From Klebsiella pneumoniae (GTDB lineage Bacteria > Verrucomicrobiota > Verrucomicrobiia > Limisphaerales > SXTU01), in assembly GCA_943330855.2 (NCBI GenBank), contig CALQJI020000034.1, positions 1-50,687 on the forward strand: a DNA stretch of 50,687 bases, written 5' to 3'. The notes under the pieces are model-generated. The model searched no databases. It had not been told where the DNA came from and was given only the letters and a program-made list of their open reading frames with translations. Both the position numbers and the translations under genes were made by a program. Below, in pieces: positions 1-8,286 of the stretch. How positions within the stretch are numbered: position 1 is the stretch's first letter; each line of letters opens with the position of its first letter.

Positions 1-123
1 AGCGCCCGGCGGGCCAGCCAGCGCTCGGTAAAGTTCATCCGGTGGTTGCGCCATGCGCTGCAAGAAAACCTCACGGAAGCCGCCGCCGTGCCCCGCCTGA
101 CCACTCTCTATGCCTCACTTTGA
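1..123 (+). CDS. 3' end of an unidentified gene (partial)
   Basis: Frame 1 is open from the window edge to a TGA at 121-123 and gives the last 40 residues of a protein, ending RLTTLYASL. The composition (KFIRWLRHALQENL, an amphipathic helix) looks like real coding sequence. The stop lies 14 bases inside the next gene, whose ATG is at 110, a spacing common for co-transcribed genes. The rest of the gene is outside the window and I do not recognise the family from this tail. Confidence 0.45.
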   Translation, partial: SARRASQRSVKFIRWLRHALQENLTEAAAVPRLTTLYASL

Positions 124-1429
124 CACACCTTCACTGGACACCGTTGCCTCCAAGGACGGAGGCACCGTCGTGGTGCAAAGCCGCTGGACACTTTTCCGCG
201 ACGACGCAGGCCGCCCTCAATCCCTGCTCGTGGTCAGCTCGGACGCCCTCAATCTCCAGCTCAACGAGGCGCAGTTCCTCCGCGCGCAACAAGCCGCCAG
301 CCTCGCCACCCTGTCGGATGTGCTCGCCCGCGAACTGCGTGCGACGATCGAGCCGCTGCTGCTCGCCTCGCAGCTCCTCCGCGTGCGCACGCAGACGGAC
401 TCCCCGCATTGGCCGGACGGGCCGGACGCACAGCCCAGCGCCATGTCCGACCTGATGCGGCAAGTCGAGGCACTCGCCCGGCCCGCCCGCGCACAGCGCG
501 TCGAGCTGGCCGTGAGCGCGATCCTCGAAGAGGTCGGAAGACACTTCCGCCAAGCGATCACGCCCGGCATCCCGATCACCACCTCCGCGCCCGAAGATCT
601 GTGGGCGGTGGCTGGAGACCCCGATGCGCTGCGCCAAGCCCTGCTGAACCTGTGCGTCAACGCACGCGAGGCCATGCCCAACGGTGGCCTGCTCCAAGTC
701 TTCGCCGAAAATCTCCTACTCAAGGAATTCGACCAGCGCCTGCGCAGCGGCGGACGGCCCGGCCCGCATGTCGTCATCACCGTCACCGACAACGGCTCCG
801 GCATCGCCCCGGAAAATCTGGCGCACATCTTCAAGCCATTCTTCACCACAAAAGCCCAGGGGCAATCCGTGGGAGTGGGACTCACAGCCGTGCAGGCCGT
901 CGCACGGTCGCATGCCGGCTTCGTGACCGTGGACAGCGAAGTGGGGCGGGGCAGCCGCTTCCGCATCTACCTGTCGGCCACCAGCAGCACGACCTCACCG
1001 GAGAAAGTTCAACCCCGCCGCTCCTTCCCTCGCGGCAACGGCGAGTGCATCCTGCTCGTGGACGACGAACTGGGTTTCCGCGAGATCACTCAAGTCACCT
1101 TAGAAAAATACGGCTACCGCGTCCTCACGGCCAACGATGGCTCCGAGGGCATGACCCTCTTCATGCGACACCGGCAGGAAATCCAACTGGTCCTCACGGA
1201 CATCGTGATGCCGGTGATGGACGGCGCGGCCCTCATCCGCTCGCTCCACAAAATGGGCGCACCCATGCGCTACCTCGCCGTGAGTGGATTAGTGGAGCGT
1301 GAGAAGATCATCGTCGCCACAGCCGCTCCCGATGTTCATGTGGAATTCCTCGCCAAACCCTTCACCACGGAAAAACTCCTCACGCTCGTGCGCGAGCTGC
1401 TGGCACGGCCCATCGCAATCTCCGGCTAG
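110..1429 (+). CDS. Degenerate hybrid sensor histidine kinase/response regulator, phospho-acceptor His replaced
   Basis: 439 residues. About 20-58 looks like the end of a PAS/PAC domain (SRWTLFRDDAGRP, then EAQFLRAQ). A dimerisation helix at 60-90 follows, then a HATPase_c domain at about 148-291 with N box (NLCVNAREAM), G1 (DNGSGI), F box (IFKPFFTTK) and a weak G2 (GVGLTAV instead of GTGLGL). The C-terminal receiver domain (about 312-430) has VDDE, the phospho-acceptor Asp in LVLTDIVMP and the Lys in AKPF. Close relatives usually read GGIAHDLNN in the H box; here the matching segment is VLARELRA, so Arg74 sits where the His should be. There is no complete input domain and no membrane segment. 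The ATG at 110 follows an in-frame stop at 98-100, so the protein cannot extend further upstream. It may be a broken kinase or a phosphatase-like partner. Its 3' end faces ftsZ. Confidence 0.85.
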   Translation: MPHFDTPSLDTVASKDGGTVVVQSRWTLFRDDAGRPQSLLVVSSDALNLQLNEAQFLRAQQAASLATLSDVLARELRATIEPLLLASQLLRVRTQTDSPHWPDGPDAQPSAMSDLMRQVEALARPARAQRVELAVSAILEEVGRHFRQAITPGIPITTSAPEDLWAVAGDPDALRQALLNLCVNAREAMPNGGLLQVFAENLLLKEFDQRLRSGGRPGPHVVITVTDNGSGIAPENLAHIFKPFFTTKAQGQSVGVGLTAVQAVARSHAGFVTVDSEVGRGSRFRIYLSATSSTTSPEKVQPRRSFPRGNGECILLVDDELGFREITQVTLEKYGYRVLTANDGSEGMTLFMRHRQEIQLVLTDIVMPVMDGAALIRSLHKMGAPMRYLAVSGLVEREKIIVATAAPDVHVEFLAKPFTTEKLLTLVRELLARPIAISG

Positions 1430-1469
1430 CAGCCTGCTGGTGGGGGTGCCCACCGCGCCCTGCCCCGCT

Positions 1470-2807
1470 CTAGTTCATCGGCATCCCGCGGCGCACGAAC
1501 GTCGGCACATCGAGGTTCACTCCGTTGTGACGCGTCGGCTCGCTGTGCTGGAAAGGCCCCGTCGTCACCGTCTCCAATCCGAGTTCAGGATGCACGGCCT
1601 TCACCTTCTTGCGCGAACGCCACGACCGTGACACGGCAACGGGCGCCGGAGCCGCCACGACCGTCTCGGTTTGGGCCACCGCCACGGCGACTTGTTCCGG
1701 CTCCGGTGACGCCGCGACACTGCGGGCAACGGGCTTCGCCGCAATAGCAGCAGCAATAAGGTCGAAATCTGAACCGCCGCGCGACTCGGGAGTCAGCTCC
1801 GCTTGCGCCACAACATTCGGTAACTCAGCGACGGGCGAAGGCCGACGTGACGCGACGACCGTCACCGTCAGTCGGTCACCCAACACGTCCTCAATCGCCG
1901 CGCCCATCATCAAGTGCGCGTTCTCGCAGTGCCGGTTGATCTGATCCATCACACGGCTGACCTCAGCCATCGTCAGACTAGGCCCGCCCATGAGACTCAC
2001 GAGTAACGCATCGGCCTCCCCCAGCGCTGCGCCACCGTCGAGCAACGGATTCGCCAGGAGTTTCTCGATGACTTCCTTCGCACGGTGCGGCCCGCTTGCC
2101 TCCGCACTGGCGAAGGAACTCTCCGAGTGCCGGTCGCGCACCACGGCGCAAAGGTCGCCGAAATCGAGATTGATGAAGCCGGGCCGCGTGACGAGCTGCC
2201 AGATACCGCGCACGCCCTGGGCCAGCAATTCATTCGTCGTGGCAAAGGTCTCCACGACGCTCGTATGCTCATCAATCAGCTTGAACACCATTTGGTTCGG
2301 CAGGCAGATGACACCGTCGGCGGCGGCTTTGAACTCTTCCAATCCCAGCCGCGCCTGCCTCATCCGCCTCGGCCCCTCGCAATCGAATGGCAGCGTGACA
2401 AAAGCCAACACCAGTGCCCCGCACTCCTTCGCCACGCGCGCCAACACCGGCCCCGCGCCCGTGCCCGTGCCGCCGCCCATGCCGGCACAAATGAAAACCA
2501 TGTCCACACCGGTGCAGAGCTCACGCAACCGCGCCTCGTCCTCTTGCGCTGCGGCTCGCCCGCGCTCCGGGTCACCGCCCGTGCCGAGGCCGCCGTTGAG
2601 GGTCAGGCCGAGGTTGAACTTGAACGGCAGCGGACACTGCGCCAGCGCCTGCGAATCCGTGTTCAGCACAATCACCTGCGTGCCGTCGAAGCCTGAACGG
2701 TGAATCTGCGCCGCGACGTTTCCGCCGCAGCCGCCCACGCCGAAGACTTTGATGGCGAGCTGCTTTTTGACCGGCGCCGAGGCGAGGTTAGTTTCAATCG
2801 AGGTCAT
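1470..2807 (-). CDS. ftsZ: Cell division GTPase FtsZ
   Basis: Tubulin-like GTPase that polymerises into the division ring at mid-cell. 445 residues. The N-terminal nucleotide-binding glycines (FGVGGCGGN) are near 22-30, the tubulin signature GGGTGTG is at 111-117, and the catalytic T7 loop (NLDFGD) is at 213-218 with both acidic residues. A variable Ala/Val/Pro-rich linker (about 345-420) leads to a C-terminal peptide (LDVPTFVRR) that fits the FtsA-binding consensus of the family. It is the last gene of the dcw cluster, 32 bp after ftsA, and converges on the kinase gene with 40 bp between them. All key residues are present, so it should be functional. Confidence 0.98.
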   Translation of the reverse strand: MTSIETNLASAPVKKQLAIKVFGVGGCGGNVAAQIHRSGFDGTQVIVLNTDSQALAQCPLPFKFNLGLTLNGGLGTGGDPERGRAAAQEDEARLRELCTGVDMVFICAGMGGGTGTGAGPVLARVAKECGALVLAFVTLPFDCEGPRRMRQARLGLEEFKAAADGVICLPNQMVFKLIDEHTSVVETFATTNELLAQGVRGIWQLVTRPGFINLDFGDLCAVVRDRHSESSFASAEASGPHRAKEVIEKLLANPLLDGGAALGEADALLVSLMGGPSLTMAEVSRVMDQINRHCENAHLMMGAAIEDVLGDRLTVTVVASRRPSPVAELPNVVAQAELTPESRGGSDFDLIAAAIAAKPVARSVAASPEPEQVAVAVAQTETVVAAPAPVAVSRSWRSRKKVKAVHPELGLETVTTGPFQHSEPTRHNGVNLDVPTFVRRGMPMN

Positions 2808-2839
2808 GGCGGATGGCGAGTTGAGTTCCCGACATTAAA

Positions 2840-4069
2840 TCAAAATAATCCCAGTGAGCCGGCGAAGCTCTTGATCTTGCCGACCAGGCCGACTCCTTGC
2901 CTGCCCTTCTGGCGCATCGCCCCGTATTTCACGAGCCCCACGGCGGTCGCAAGTTCCGGGTCATCCGTCGCCGAACGCAACCCCCCGACGGCATTCGCGC
3001 GCCCCAATGACGCGGGCAATCCGAAGACACTCCCCGCCAGATTTTCAATCCCACGGATGCGCGCCCCACCACCGCAAAGGCACACACCCGCGCGAAGTTG
3101 GTCATGAAATCCCAGTTCACCAATCTCGTCGTCAATGAGCTGAAACGTCTCCTCCAGCCGCGCCACCATGATGCGCCGCAGGTCATGCAGGTCCACACGG
3201 CGATCAGGAAAACCATTCTCATTCGTGAGCGTGAGGGTCTGGCCCGCCGCTCCCTCGATGGTGGCCGCGCCGTGCTCGCGCTTGAGCAACGCCGCGCGCG
3301 CCGGAGCCATGCGCAGGCCGTAGGACAAATCGTTCGTCACATGGTCACCGCCTACCGCGATGACGCCCGAGTGCTTGATGACGCCGTCCGCATAGACCAC
3401 GTAATCCGTGGTGCCCGCGCCAATGTCCACGACGAGCGCGCCCATGTGCTTCTGCTCGTTGTCCAGCAACGCGAGGGACGAGCACAGACCGCTGAAGACT
3501 GTCTCCTCAATTTCCAAGTTCAGCCCTGTGACGACCCGCATGTGATTGTGTAGCCGCGTCGTGACCCCGTGGATAATGTGCATATCCACCTCCAACCGCT
3601 CCCCGAGCATCCCCACCGGGTCCACGATGCCCGCCTGCCCGTTCACCGTGAAATGCTGGCGGACCGAGTGCAGCACATCGTTCTCCGACGGGCGGTTGAA
3701 AACCTTTGCGTTGGCCAACACCTCGCTCACGTCCTGTTGGGAAATCTCGTGGTCCAGCGAAACGGATGCAAAGACGCCGTGAGTGTTAAGGCTCGTGAGG
3801 TGTCCTCCCGTCACGCTCAGAAACACGCTACCAATTTCCACGTCGGCGGACTTCTCAGCCTCGACCATGGCGTTGCGCACGTCCTCAGCGGCATGCTCGG
3901 CGTTGACCACCTCGCCCTTGCGCACCCCGCGCGACGGGCACTGACCGATGCCGATGACGTTAACCCCGCCGGCCTCGGTGACTTCACCCACGACAACGGC
4001 GACCTTCGCGGTGCCGATTTCGAGGCCGACGATGACGGTGGTTTTTTTGGGGAAGAAGAGGTTAAGCAT
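2840..4069 (-). CDS. ftsA: Cell division protein FtsA
   Basis: Actin-fold ATPase that tethers FtsZ to the membrane. 409 residues from the ATG at 4069. The start is supported by GGAGG five bases upstream and by the family-like N-terminus MLNLFFPKKTTVIVGLEIG; a longer frame upstream only overlaps ftsQ. Phosphate-1 (GLEIGTAKV), phosphate-2 (VVDIGAGTTDY) and adenosine (CLCGGGARIRG) motifs are visible. The C-terminus KIKSFAGSLGLF could form the amphipathic membrane-targeting helix. The start lies 8 bases inside the 3' end of ftsQ, suggesting translational coupling. Confidence 0.97.
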   Translation of the reverse strand: MLNLFFPKKTTVIVGLEIGTAKVAVVVGEVTEAGGVNVIGIGQCPSRGVRKGEVVNAEHAAEDVRNAMVEAEKSADVEIGSVFLSVTGGHLTSLNTHGVFASVSLDHEISQQDVSEVLANAKVFNRPSENDVLHSVRQHFTVNGQAGIVDPVGMLGERLEVDMHIIHGVTTRLHNHMRVVTGLNLEIEETVFSGLCSSLALLDNEQKHMGALVVDIGAGTTDYVVYADGVIKHSGVIAVGGDHVTNDLSYGLRMAPARAALLKREHGAATIEGAAGQTLTLTNENGFPDRRVDLHDLRRIMVARLEETFQLIDDEIGELGFHDQLRAGVCLCGGGARIRGIENLAGSVFGLPASLGRANAVGGLRSATDDPELATAVGLVKYGAMRQKGRQGVGLVGKIKSFAGSLGLF

Positions 4070-5039
4070 TTTTCCTCCGATAGGGTGCAGGTTTAGCAGG
4101 CTTGGCAGGCGGCGCGGGGACAGCGTTTGCATCCACCAAAACAGTTGGCAGATAGTCCGAGATGGAGACATCGAAAGTCTTAATCACCTTGCCCCGCTGG
4201 GTGAACACGTCCTGCACCGCGCGCCAGCGGCGAAGCTGCGTGTCGAAATCACGCTGCGAGGCGAAGGTGATTTCGCTGCCGGCGGAGGTCGTCGCGGTGA
4301 GTATCTCCGCAGACCTCACGTCCACGCGCCGAATGTCAGCGCGCCCGAACATCACCGAACGCTCGTAGTGAGCCAGCAACCGGAGCGCGGAGCGGACCTG
4401 CGCGGACTCGACCTGGTGGCCCAGCTTGAGATCCACGTCGTTGACGCCGGACAACTCGGGCAGCCAATCCATCTGCAACGCCGTCGGGTCCGCGACCATC
4501 GTCCGGTCAGGCGGCAGCATCACATGGCCCGTGGCATCGAGGAGATGGATGACGGTTGTGTAGCGACCCGCCGCGTTCGGACGAAGCGCGGCAACTTGCG
4601 CCACCGGCACGCGCTCGATCACGCGGATGCGCAGCGTGTCCGGCAGCACGCGCTCGACGGCGGCGGATTGGATGAGCGGCACCAGCTCGAGGTCGCGCTT
4701 GATGCGCGCGAGGTCGAGGCTCATGAGGTTTTCACCCACGCGCACGCCCGCCCATTTGCGCAATGCCTCCCCTGTCAGCACACCCTCGTTCTGCAAATCA
4801 ATCGTCTTCGTGGCAAAGGCCGCATTCTCCGTGACGAACTCCCGAACCGCCCAATCCACCCCGCGCCAACCGAGAAAAACCACCACTGCCGCGCCGAAGA
4901 GCACCGTGAGCACCTGCATCGCGAAGCGCGTGCGCGCCGCATGGAGCTGATCCGTGCGCAACTTCACGCGCAGCAGGTTCTCGCCGTCGCGGCGGAGACG
5001 GCGGTTGCCTTTGAAGAGCCGGGCTAGTTTACGGAACAT
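4062..5039 (-). CDS. ftsQ: Cell division protein FtsQ
   Basis: Bitopic divisome protein that links early cytoplasmic and late periplasmic division proteins. 325 residues: a basic cytoplasmic tail, one transmembrane helix at about 41-57 (VLTVLFGAAVVVFLGW), then a POTRA-like domain (about 78-145; GVRVGENLMSLDL, LPDTLRIRVIERVPVA) and an FtsQ beta domain. The last residues are Pro/Ala/Lys-rich. The ATG is at 5039. A 131-bp gap containing a palindromic repeat separates it from ddl, the largest break between ddl and ftsZ. Its stop overlaps the start of ftsA. Confidence 0.93.
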   Translation of the reverse strand: MFRKLARLFKGNRRLRRDGENLLRVKLRTDQLHAARTRFAMQVLTVLFGAAVVVFLGWRGVDWAVREFVTENAAFATKTIDLQNEGVLTGEALRKWAGVRVGENLMSLDLARIKRDLELVPLIQSAAVERVLPDTLRIRVIERVPVAQVAALRPNAAGRYTTVIHLLDATGHVMLPPDRTMVADPTALQMDWLPELSGVNDVDLKLGHQVESAQVRSALRLLAHYERSVMFGRADIRRVDVRSAEILTATTSAGSEITFASQRDFDTQLRRWRAVQDVFTQRGKVIKTFDVSISDYLPTVLVDANAVPAPPAKPAKPAPYRRKNA

Positions 5040-5060
5040 GGCGACAAGGAATACGGATTA

Positions 5061-5136
5061 GCCACAAAGAGGCACAGCAAGCACAAAAGGAAATCGAGGC
5101 GGAAATTCTTTTGTGCCTTCCGGGCCCTTTTGTGGC
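5061..5136. repeat. Intergenic palindromic repeat between ddl and ftsQ
   Basis: GCCACAAAGAGGCACA near 5061 is mirrored by TGCCTTCCGGGCCCTTTTGTGGC ending at 5136; CACAAAAG is mirrored by CTTTTGTG closer to the centre. The left arm is made of CACA-rich units of 9-10 bp. On either strand it could fold into a long hairpin. It occupies most of the only sizeable gap in this part of the cluster. Confidence 0.65.
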
Positions 5137-5170
5137 AGCTCAAGTTGTTTTTCTGCGCAGTCATTTGTGC

Positions 5171-6079
5171 TCACGCCCCACGCCGCAGCGCGAGGTCCAC
5201 CATCATCTGGCACAGCTCGGCGTAACTCAGCCCGGCGGCAGCGGCGGCCTTGGGCAACAGGCTTGTCGCGGTCATGCCGGGCAGCGTGTTAACTTCGAGC
5301 ACCACGGGGGCGCCATTTGCCCGCACCATCACGTCCACGCGCGCGTAGTCGCGGCCACCGATGGCGTTGAAGGCCGCGTAGGCCGCGTCCTGGATGCGGG
5401 CGCTCGTTACGCCGTCGAAGTCCGCCGGGCAGAAGTATTCCGTCGCGCCGGCGGTGTATTTGTTCGCGTAGTCGTAGCTGCCTTGCTTCGGGCGCACCTC
5501 GACCACCGGGAGCGCGCGGCCCGCGAGAATGCCCACCGTCGTCTCGCGGCCGACGATGCGCTCCTCCATGAGCACCTCGGTGTCGAACTTCAACGACTCC
5601 GCGAGTTTCGCGGAAAACTCCGCCGGTGAATCCACGAACTGCAAGCCGACGCTGCTTCCCTGCCGCACCGGCTTGAGCACCACGGGCGTCTCCCAGCCCT
5701 CGGGCCACTGCGCGTCCGCCGATATGAAGGTCATGAACTTCGCCGTTGGCACGCCGAGCGCGACGCACTTCTGCTTCGTGAGCACCTTGTCGAACGCGAA
5801 CCGGCTCGCCTCCGGGTCGCAGCCGGTGTAGGGCACGCGCATCAGTTCCAGTTCGCGCTGCACCGTGCCGTCCTCGCCGTAAGTGCCGTGCAGCGCGAGG
5901 AAGACAACCTCCGTGCCCGCAGGCAACGCCCACTGGCCCGGCCCCTTGGGGTCAAGCTCGTGAACAGTGTGGCCGTTCGAGCGCAACGCGGCGGCGACGG
6001 CCGCGCCGGTGCGGAGGGAGACATCGCGCTCGGCAGACGGGCCGCCGAGCATGACGGTGATATTGAGAGGGTCAGACAT
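5171..6079 (-). CDS. ddl: D-alanine--D-alanine ligase
   Basis: ATP-grasp enzyme that joins two D-Ala for the peptidoglycan precursor. 302 residues, normal for the family. Visible motifs: N-terminal LGGPSAERDVSLRTG, ALHGTYGEDG, the ATP-binding VLKPVRQGSSVG, MEERIVGRE, the lid segment YDYANKY, and the C-terminal metal site LEVNTLPGMT. The ATG at 6079 is 3 bp after the murB stop, so the two are co-translated. No odd residues were seen. Confidence 0.97.
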   Translation of the reverse strand: MSDPLNITVMLGGPSAERDVSLRTGAAVAAALRSNGHTVHELDPKGPGQWALPAGTEVVFLALHGTYGEDGTVQRELELMRVPYTGCDPEASRFAFDKVLTKQKCVALGVPTAKFMTFISADAQWPEGWETPVVLKPVRQGSSVGLQFVDSPAEFSAKLAESLKFDTEVLMEERIVGRETTVGILAGRALPVVEVRPKQGSYDYANKYTAGATEYFCPADFDGVTSARIQDAAYAAFNAIGGRDYARVDVMVRANGAPVVLEVNTLPGMTATSLLPKAAAAAGLSYAELCQMMVDLALRRGA

Positions 6080-6082
6080 GAT

Positions 6083-7024
6083 TCAATCCTCGCCGACGAT
6101 TTCCACTTCCGTCTCCAACTCGATGCCGCGCTGCTCGCGCGCCGTGGTGCGGATGATTTCGATGAGCGCCAGCACGTCGCGCGCGGTGGCCTTGCCGACG
6201 TTGATGATGAAGTTGCCATGGACGTCCGAGACGACCGCGTCACCGACGCGCGCGCCCTTGAGGCCGAGTTCGTCCACGAGCTTACCGGCGGGAACGGTCT
6301 TCGTGTTCTTGAAGATGCAGCCGGCGCTCGGCTCCTTGGGCTGCGAGGTCCAGCGCTTCTGCTGACACTCGGCGAGCTTCGCCTCGATTTGCTCGCGCGG
6401 CGCGGAACGACCCTTCAACACCGCGCCGAGGGCGACGGCGGACTTGAGCAACGGGCAGCTCCGGTAGGTCGTCGGCACGTCGCGCGCGGCGCGGTCGTGG
6501 GCGAGGCCGGTGTAGTCCATGAAGCGGAGGGTCTCAACCGCCTCGAAGGTCCAAGCGTTCATCGCGCCCGCGTTCATGTGGAGCGCGCCGCCGAGGTTGC
6601 CGGGGATGCCTTCGAGAAACTCCAAGCCGCCGAGACCGTGGCGCTTCGCGGTGAGCGCAATGTCCTTCAGCTTCGCGCCCGCGCCGCAGCGGAGTTGCTC
6701 GCCGTCCACTTCGATGTGCAAGAAGGCCGGAGCGCCGAGGTGGATGACGACACCGCGAATCCCGCCGTCGCGGATGAGCAGGTTCGAACCGCGCCCGAGC
6801 AGGAAGAACGGCACATCTTGGTCGTGGCAGAAGCGCAGCACGGTCGCCAGCTCGGACTCGTCCGCCGGCTCAACATAAATCTCCGCCGGCCCGCCGACGC
6901 GCAGCGTGGTGCGCTTGGCAAGTGGTTCATCGCGCCGCAGCACGGTCGCGGGCGTGAGCAGCGCGCGGAGTTCCGCCGCGAGGTCGGCGGGCGTCGTGAT
7001 GGGTTCTGGAGCGAGGGCGGTCAC
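6083..7024 (-). CDS. murB: UDP-N-acetylenolpyruvoylglucosamine reductase MurB
   Basis: FAD enzyme that reduces UDP-GlcNAc-enolpyruvate to UDP-MurNAc. 313 residues from a GTG at 7024. The GTG overlaps the murG TGA (GTGA), a typical coupled junction; the longer upstream frame only runs antisense-like through murG. FAD-binding motifs are LGRGSNLLIRDGG and GIPGNLGGALHMNAGA; the catalytic Ser lies in PSAGCIFKN and the late Glu in ETEVEIVGE. In most dcw clusters murC precedes murB; here murG does, and a 7-bp tandem repeat lies within the last 40 bases of murG. Confidence 0.96.
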   Translation of the reverse strand: MTALAPEPITTPADLAAELRALLTPATVLRRDEPLAKRTTLRVGGPAEIYVEPADESELATVLRFCHDQDVPFFLLGRGSNLLIRDGGIRGVVIHLGAPAFLHIEVDGEQLRCGAGAKLKDIALTAKRHGLGGLEFLEGIPGNLGGALHMNAGAMNAWTFEAVETLRFMDYTGLAHDRAARDVPTTYRSCPLLKSAVALGAVLKGRSAPREQIEAKLAECQQKRWTSQPKEPSAGCIFKNTKTVPAGKLVDELGLKGARVGDAVVSDVHGNFIINVGKATARDVLALIEIIRTTAREQRGIELETEVEIVGED

Positions 7025-8286
7025 GGGTTTGCCGATTGCCGATTGCCGATTACCGATTGAAGCGGGCGGGCGGAGTCCAGACGGGCCTCGGCAGTCCCTG
7101 GCTGGATGGACTTCGCGAAGCGCGCGGGCGGCTGCCACTCGGCTTCGGCGGAGTCGGCGACCGTCGCAGGCAATCCACAGGCGCGAAGGATGCGCTCGGC
7201 GATGTCGGCAGCGGCGGTGGGCTGGTGCCACTGGGCGAGCGCGGCTTGCATCTGCGCACGGGCGGCGGCGTTCGTGAGCAACTCGGAGACGAGCGCGGCG
7301 AACAGCGCAGGCGAGGTGGCGCGCTGATTCACCAGCCGGGCCGCGCCGGCGTCGGCGAAGGCGCGGGCGTTGTGGAGCTGGTGGTCGTCGGCAGAAGTCG
7401 GCAACGGGACGAGGATGCTGGGCACGCGCATCGCGGCGAGTTCCGCGAGCGAGGAAGCGCCGGCGCGGCTGACGACCAGCGTGGCCGCGCCGAGGGCGAG
7501 TTCCATCTCGGTCAAAAACGGCTGCACGAGGGAGCGGCTGACCGCTGACCGTCGACCGCTGACCGCTCGGTAGGCTTCGCGCGCCTTGTCCACATCGTTC
7601 GCTCCCGTGAGATGGATGAATTGGAGCTCAGGATGACGCGCCGTGAGTTCAGCCAGCGCGCCGAGCGCCAAGTCGTTCAGCCCCGTCGCGCCCTGGCTGC
7701 CGCCGGTGATGACGAGCGTGGGACGCTTGGCATCGAGGCCGAGCGCCAAGCAACAGCTAGCGGCGTCAGCGGGTGCGAACTGCTCGCGCACGGGCGTGCC
7801 CGTGACGGCGTGACGTTGTATCCACAGCCGACTCGCGGCTTGCGGGAACCCGACGAACGCCTCGTCCACGACGTGCGCGAGCCAGCGATTCGCGCGACCG
7901 GGGATGGTGTTCGAGTCGTGGAGAAAGGTCTTCGCGCCGAGCTGTTTTCCAGCCAAGACCGGCGGTGCGCTGGTGAAGCCGCCCATCGCGAGCACGGCGC
8001 GGGGCGGGCGCGGGGCGAAGGTTTTCCTCGCGGATTGATACGAAGCAAGCGAGGCGCGGGCGAAGGCGAGCGGGTTGCCTTGCAGCGCAACGGCGGGGAG
8101 CGTGGCCACTTGCAGGTCGCGCACGGCGCGGACGGCTTGTTGGTCCACTTCCTTGGGCGAGACGAGCAGGAGCACGTCGCAGTCCCGGCGCTGCAATTCC
8201 TCCGCGACGGCCAGCCCCGGAAAAAGATGGCCACCCGTGCCACCGCAGGCGATGGCGATGAGAGGTTTGTCCGGGACGGGTTGCAT
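7021..8286 (-). CDS. murG: MurG N-acetylglucosaminyltransferase (lipid II synthase) with two repeat-derived inserts
   Basis: Adds GlcNAc to lipid I to make lipid II at the inner face of the membrane. 421 residues, about 50 longer than usual. Motifs: GGTGGHLFPGLAVAEEL at the N-terminus, AMGGFTSAPPVLA, HDSNTIPGRANR, GGSQGA, and the UDP-binding SRAGASSLAELAA. Two segments come from 7-bp tandem repeats: an internal SGRRSAVSRS loop (7538-7565) and the C-terminal VIGNRQSANP (7031-7058), which ends a tail not found in typical MurG. The start overlaps the ftsW stop as TGATG. It runs directly into murB (GTGA overlap). Confidence 0.96.
   Translation of the reverse strand: MQPVPDKPLIAIACGGTGGHLFPGLAVAEELQRRDCDVLLLVSPKEVDQQAVRAVRDLQVATLPAVALQGNPLAFARASLASYQSARKTFAPRPPRAVLAMGGFTSAPPVLAGKQLGAKTFLHDSNTIPGRANRWLAHVVDEAFVGFPQAASRLWIQRHAVTGTPVREQFAPADAASCCLALGLDAKRPTLVITGGSQGATGLNDLALGALAELTARHPELQFIHLTGANDVDKAREAYRAVSGRRSAVSRSLVQPFLTEMELALGAATLVVSRAGASSLAELAAMRVPSILVPLPTSADDHQLHNARAFADAGAARLVNQRATSPALFAALVSELLTNAAARAQMQAALAQWHQPTAAADIAERILRACGLPATVADSAEAEWQPPARFAKSIQPGTAEARLDSARPLQSVIGNRQSANP
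7031..7058. repeat. Tandem heptamer (GCCGATT x3 + ACCGATT) at the murG-murB junction
   Basis: Four consecutive 7-bp units, three identical and one with a single change. They encode the last residues of MurG, immediately before the stop and the overlapping murB start. The same unit recurs in degraded form at 29617-29637. Confidence 0.9.
7538..7565. repeat. Tandem heptamer (CTGACCG) inside murG
   Basis: Units CTGACCG, CTGACCG, TCGACCG, CTGACCG follow one another without gaps. On the coding strand they read in frame as part of SGRRSAVSRS in a surface-loop position between the two MurG domains' conserved motifs. Confidence 0.9.

Noticed and set aside
4070..4171. N-terminal extension of FtsA
   Set aside because: Overlaps ftsQ, and a strong GGAGG precedes the internal ATG at 4069.
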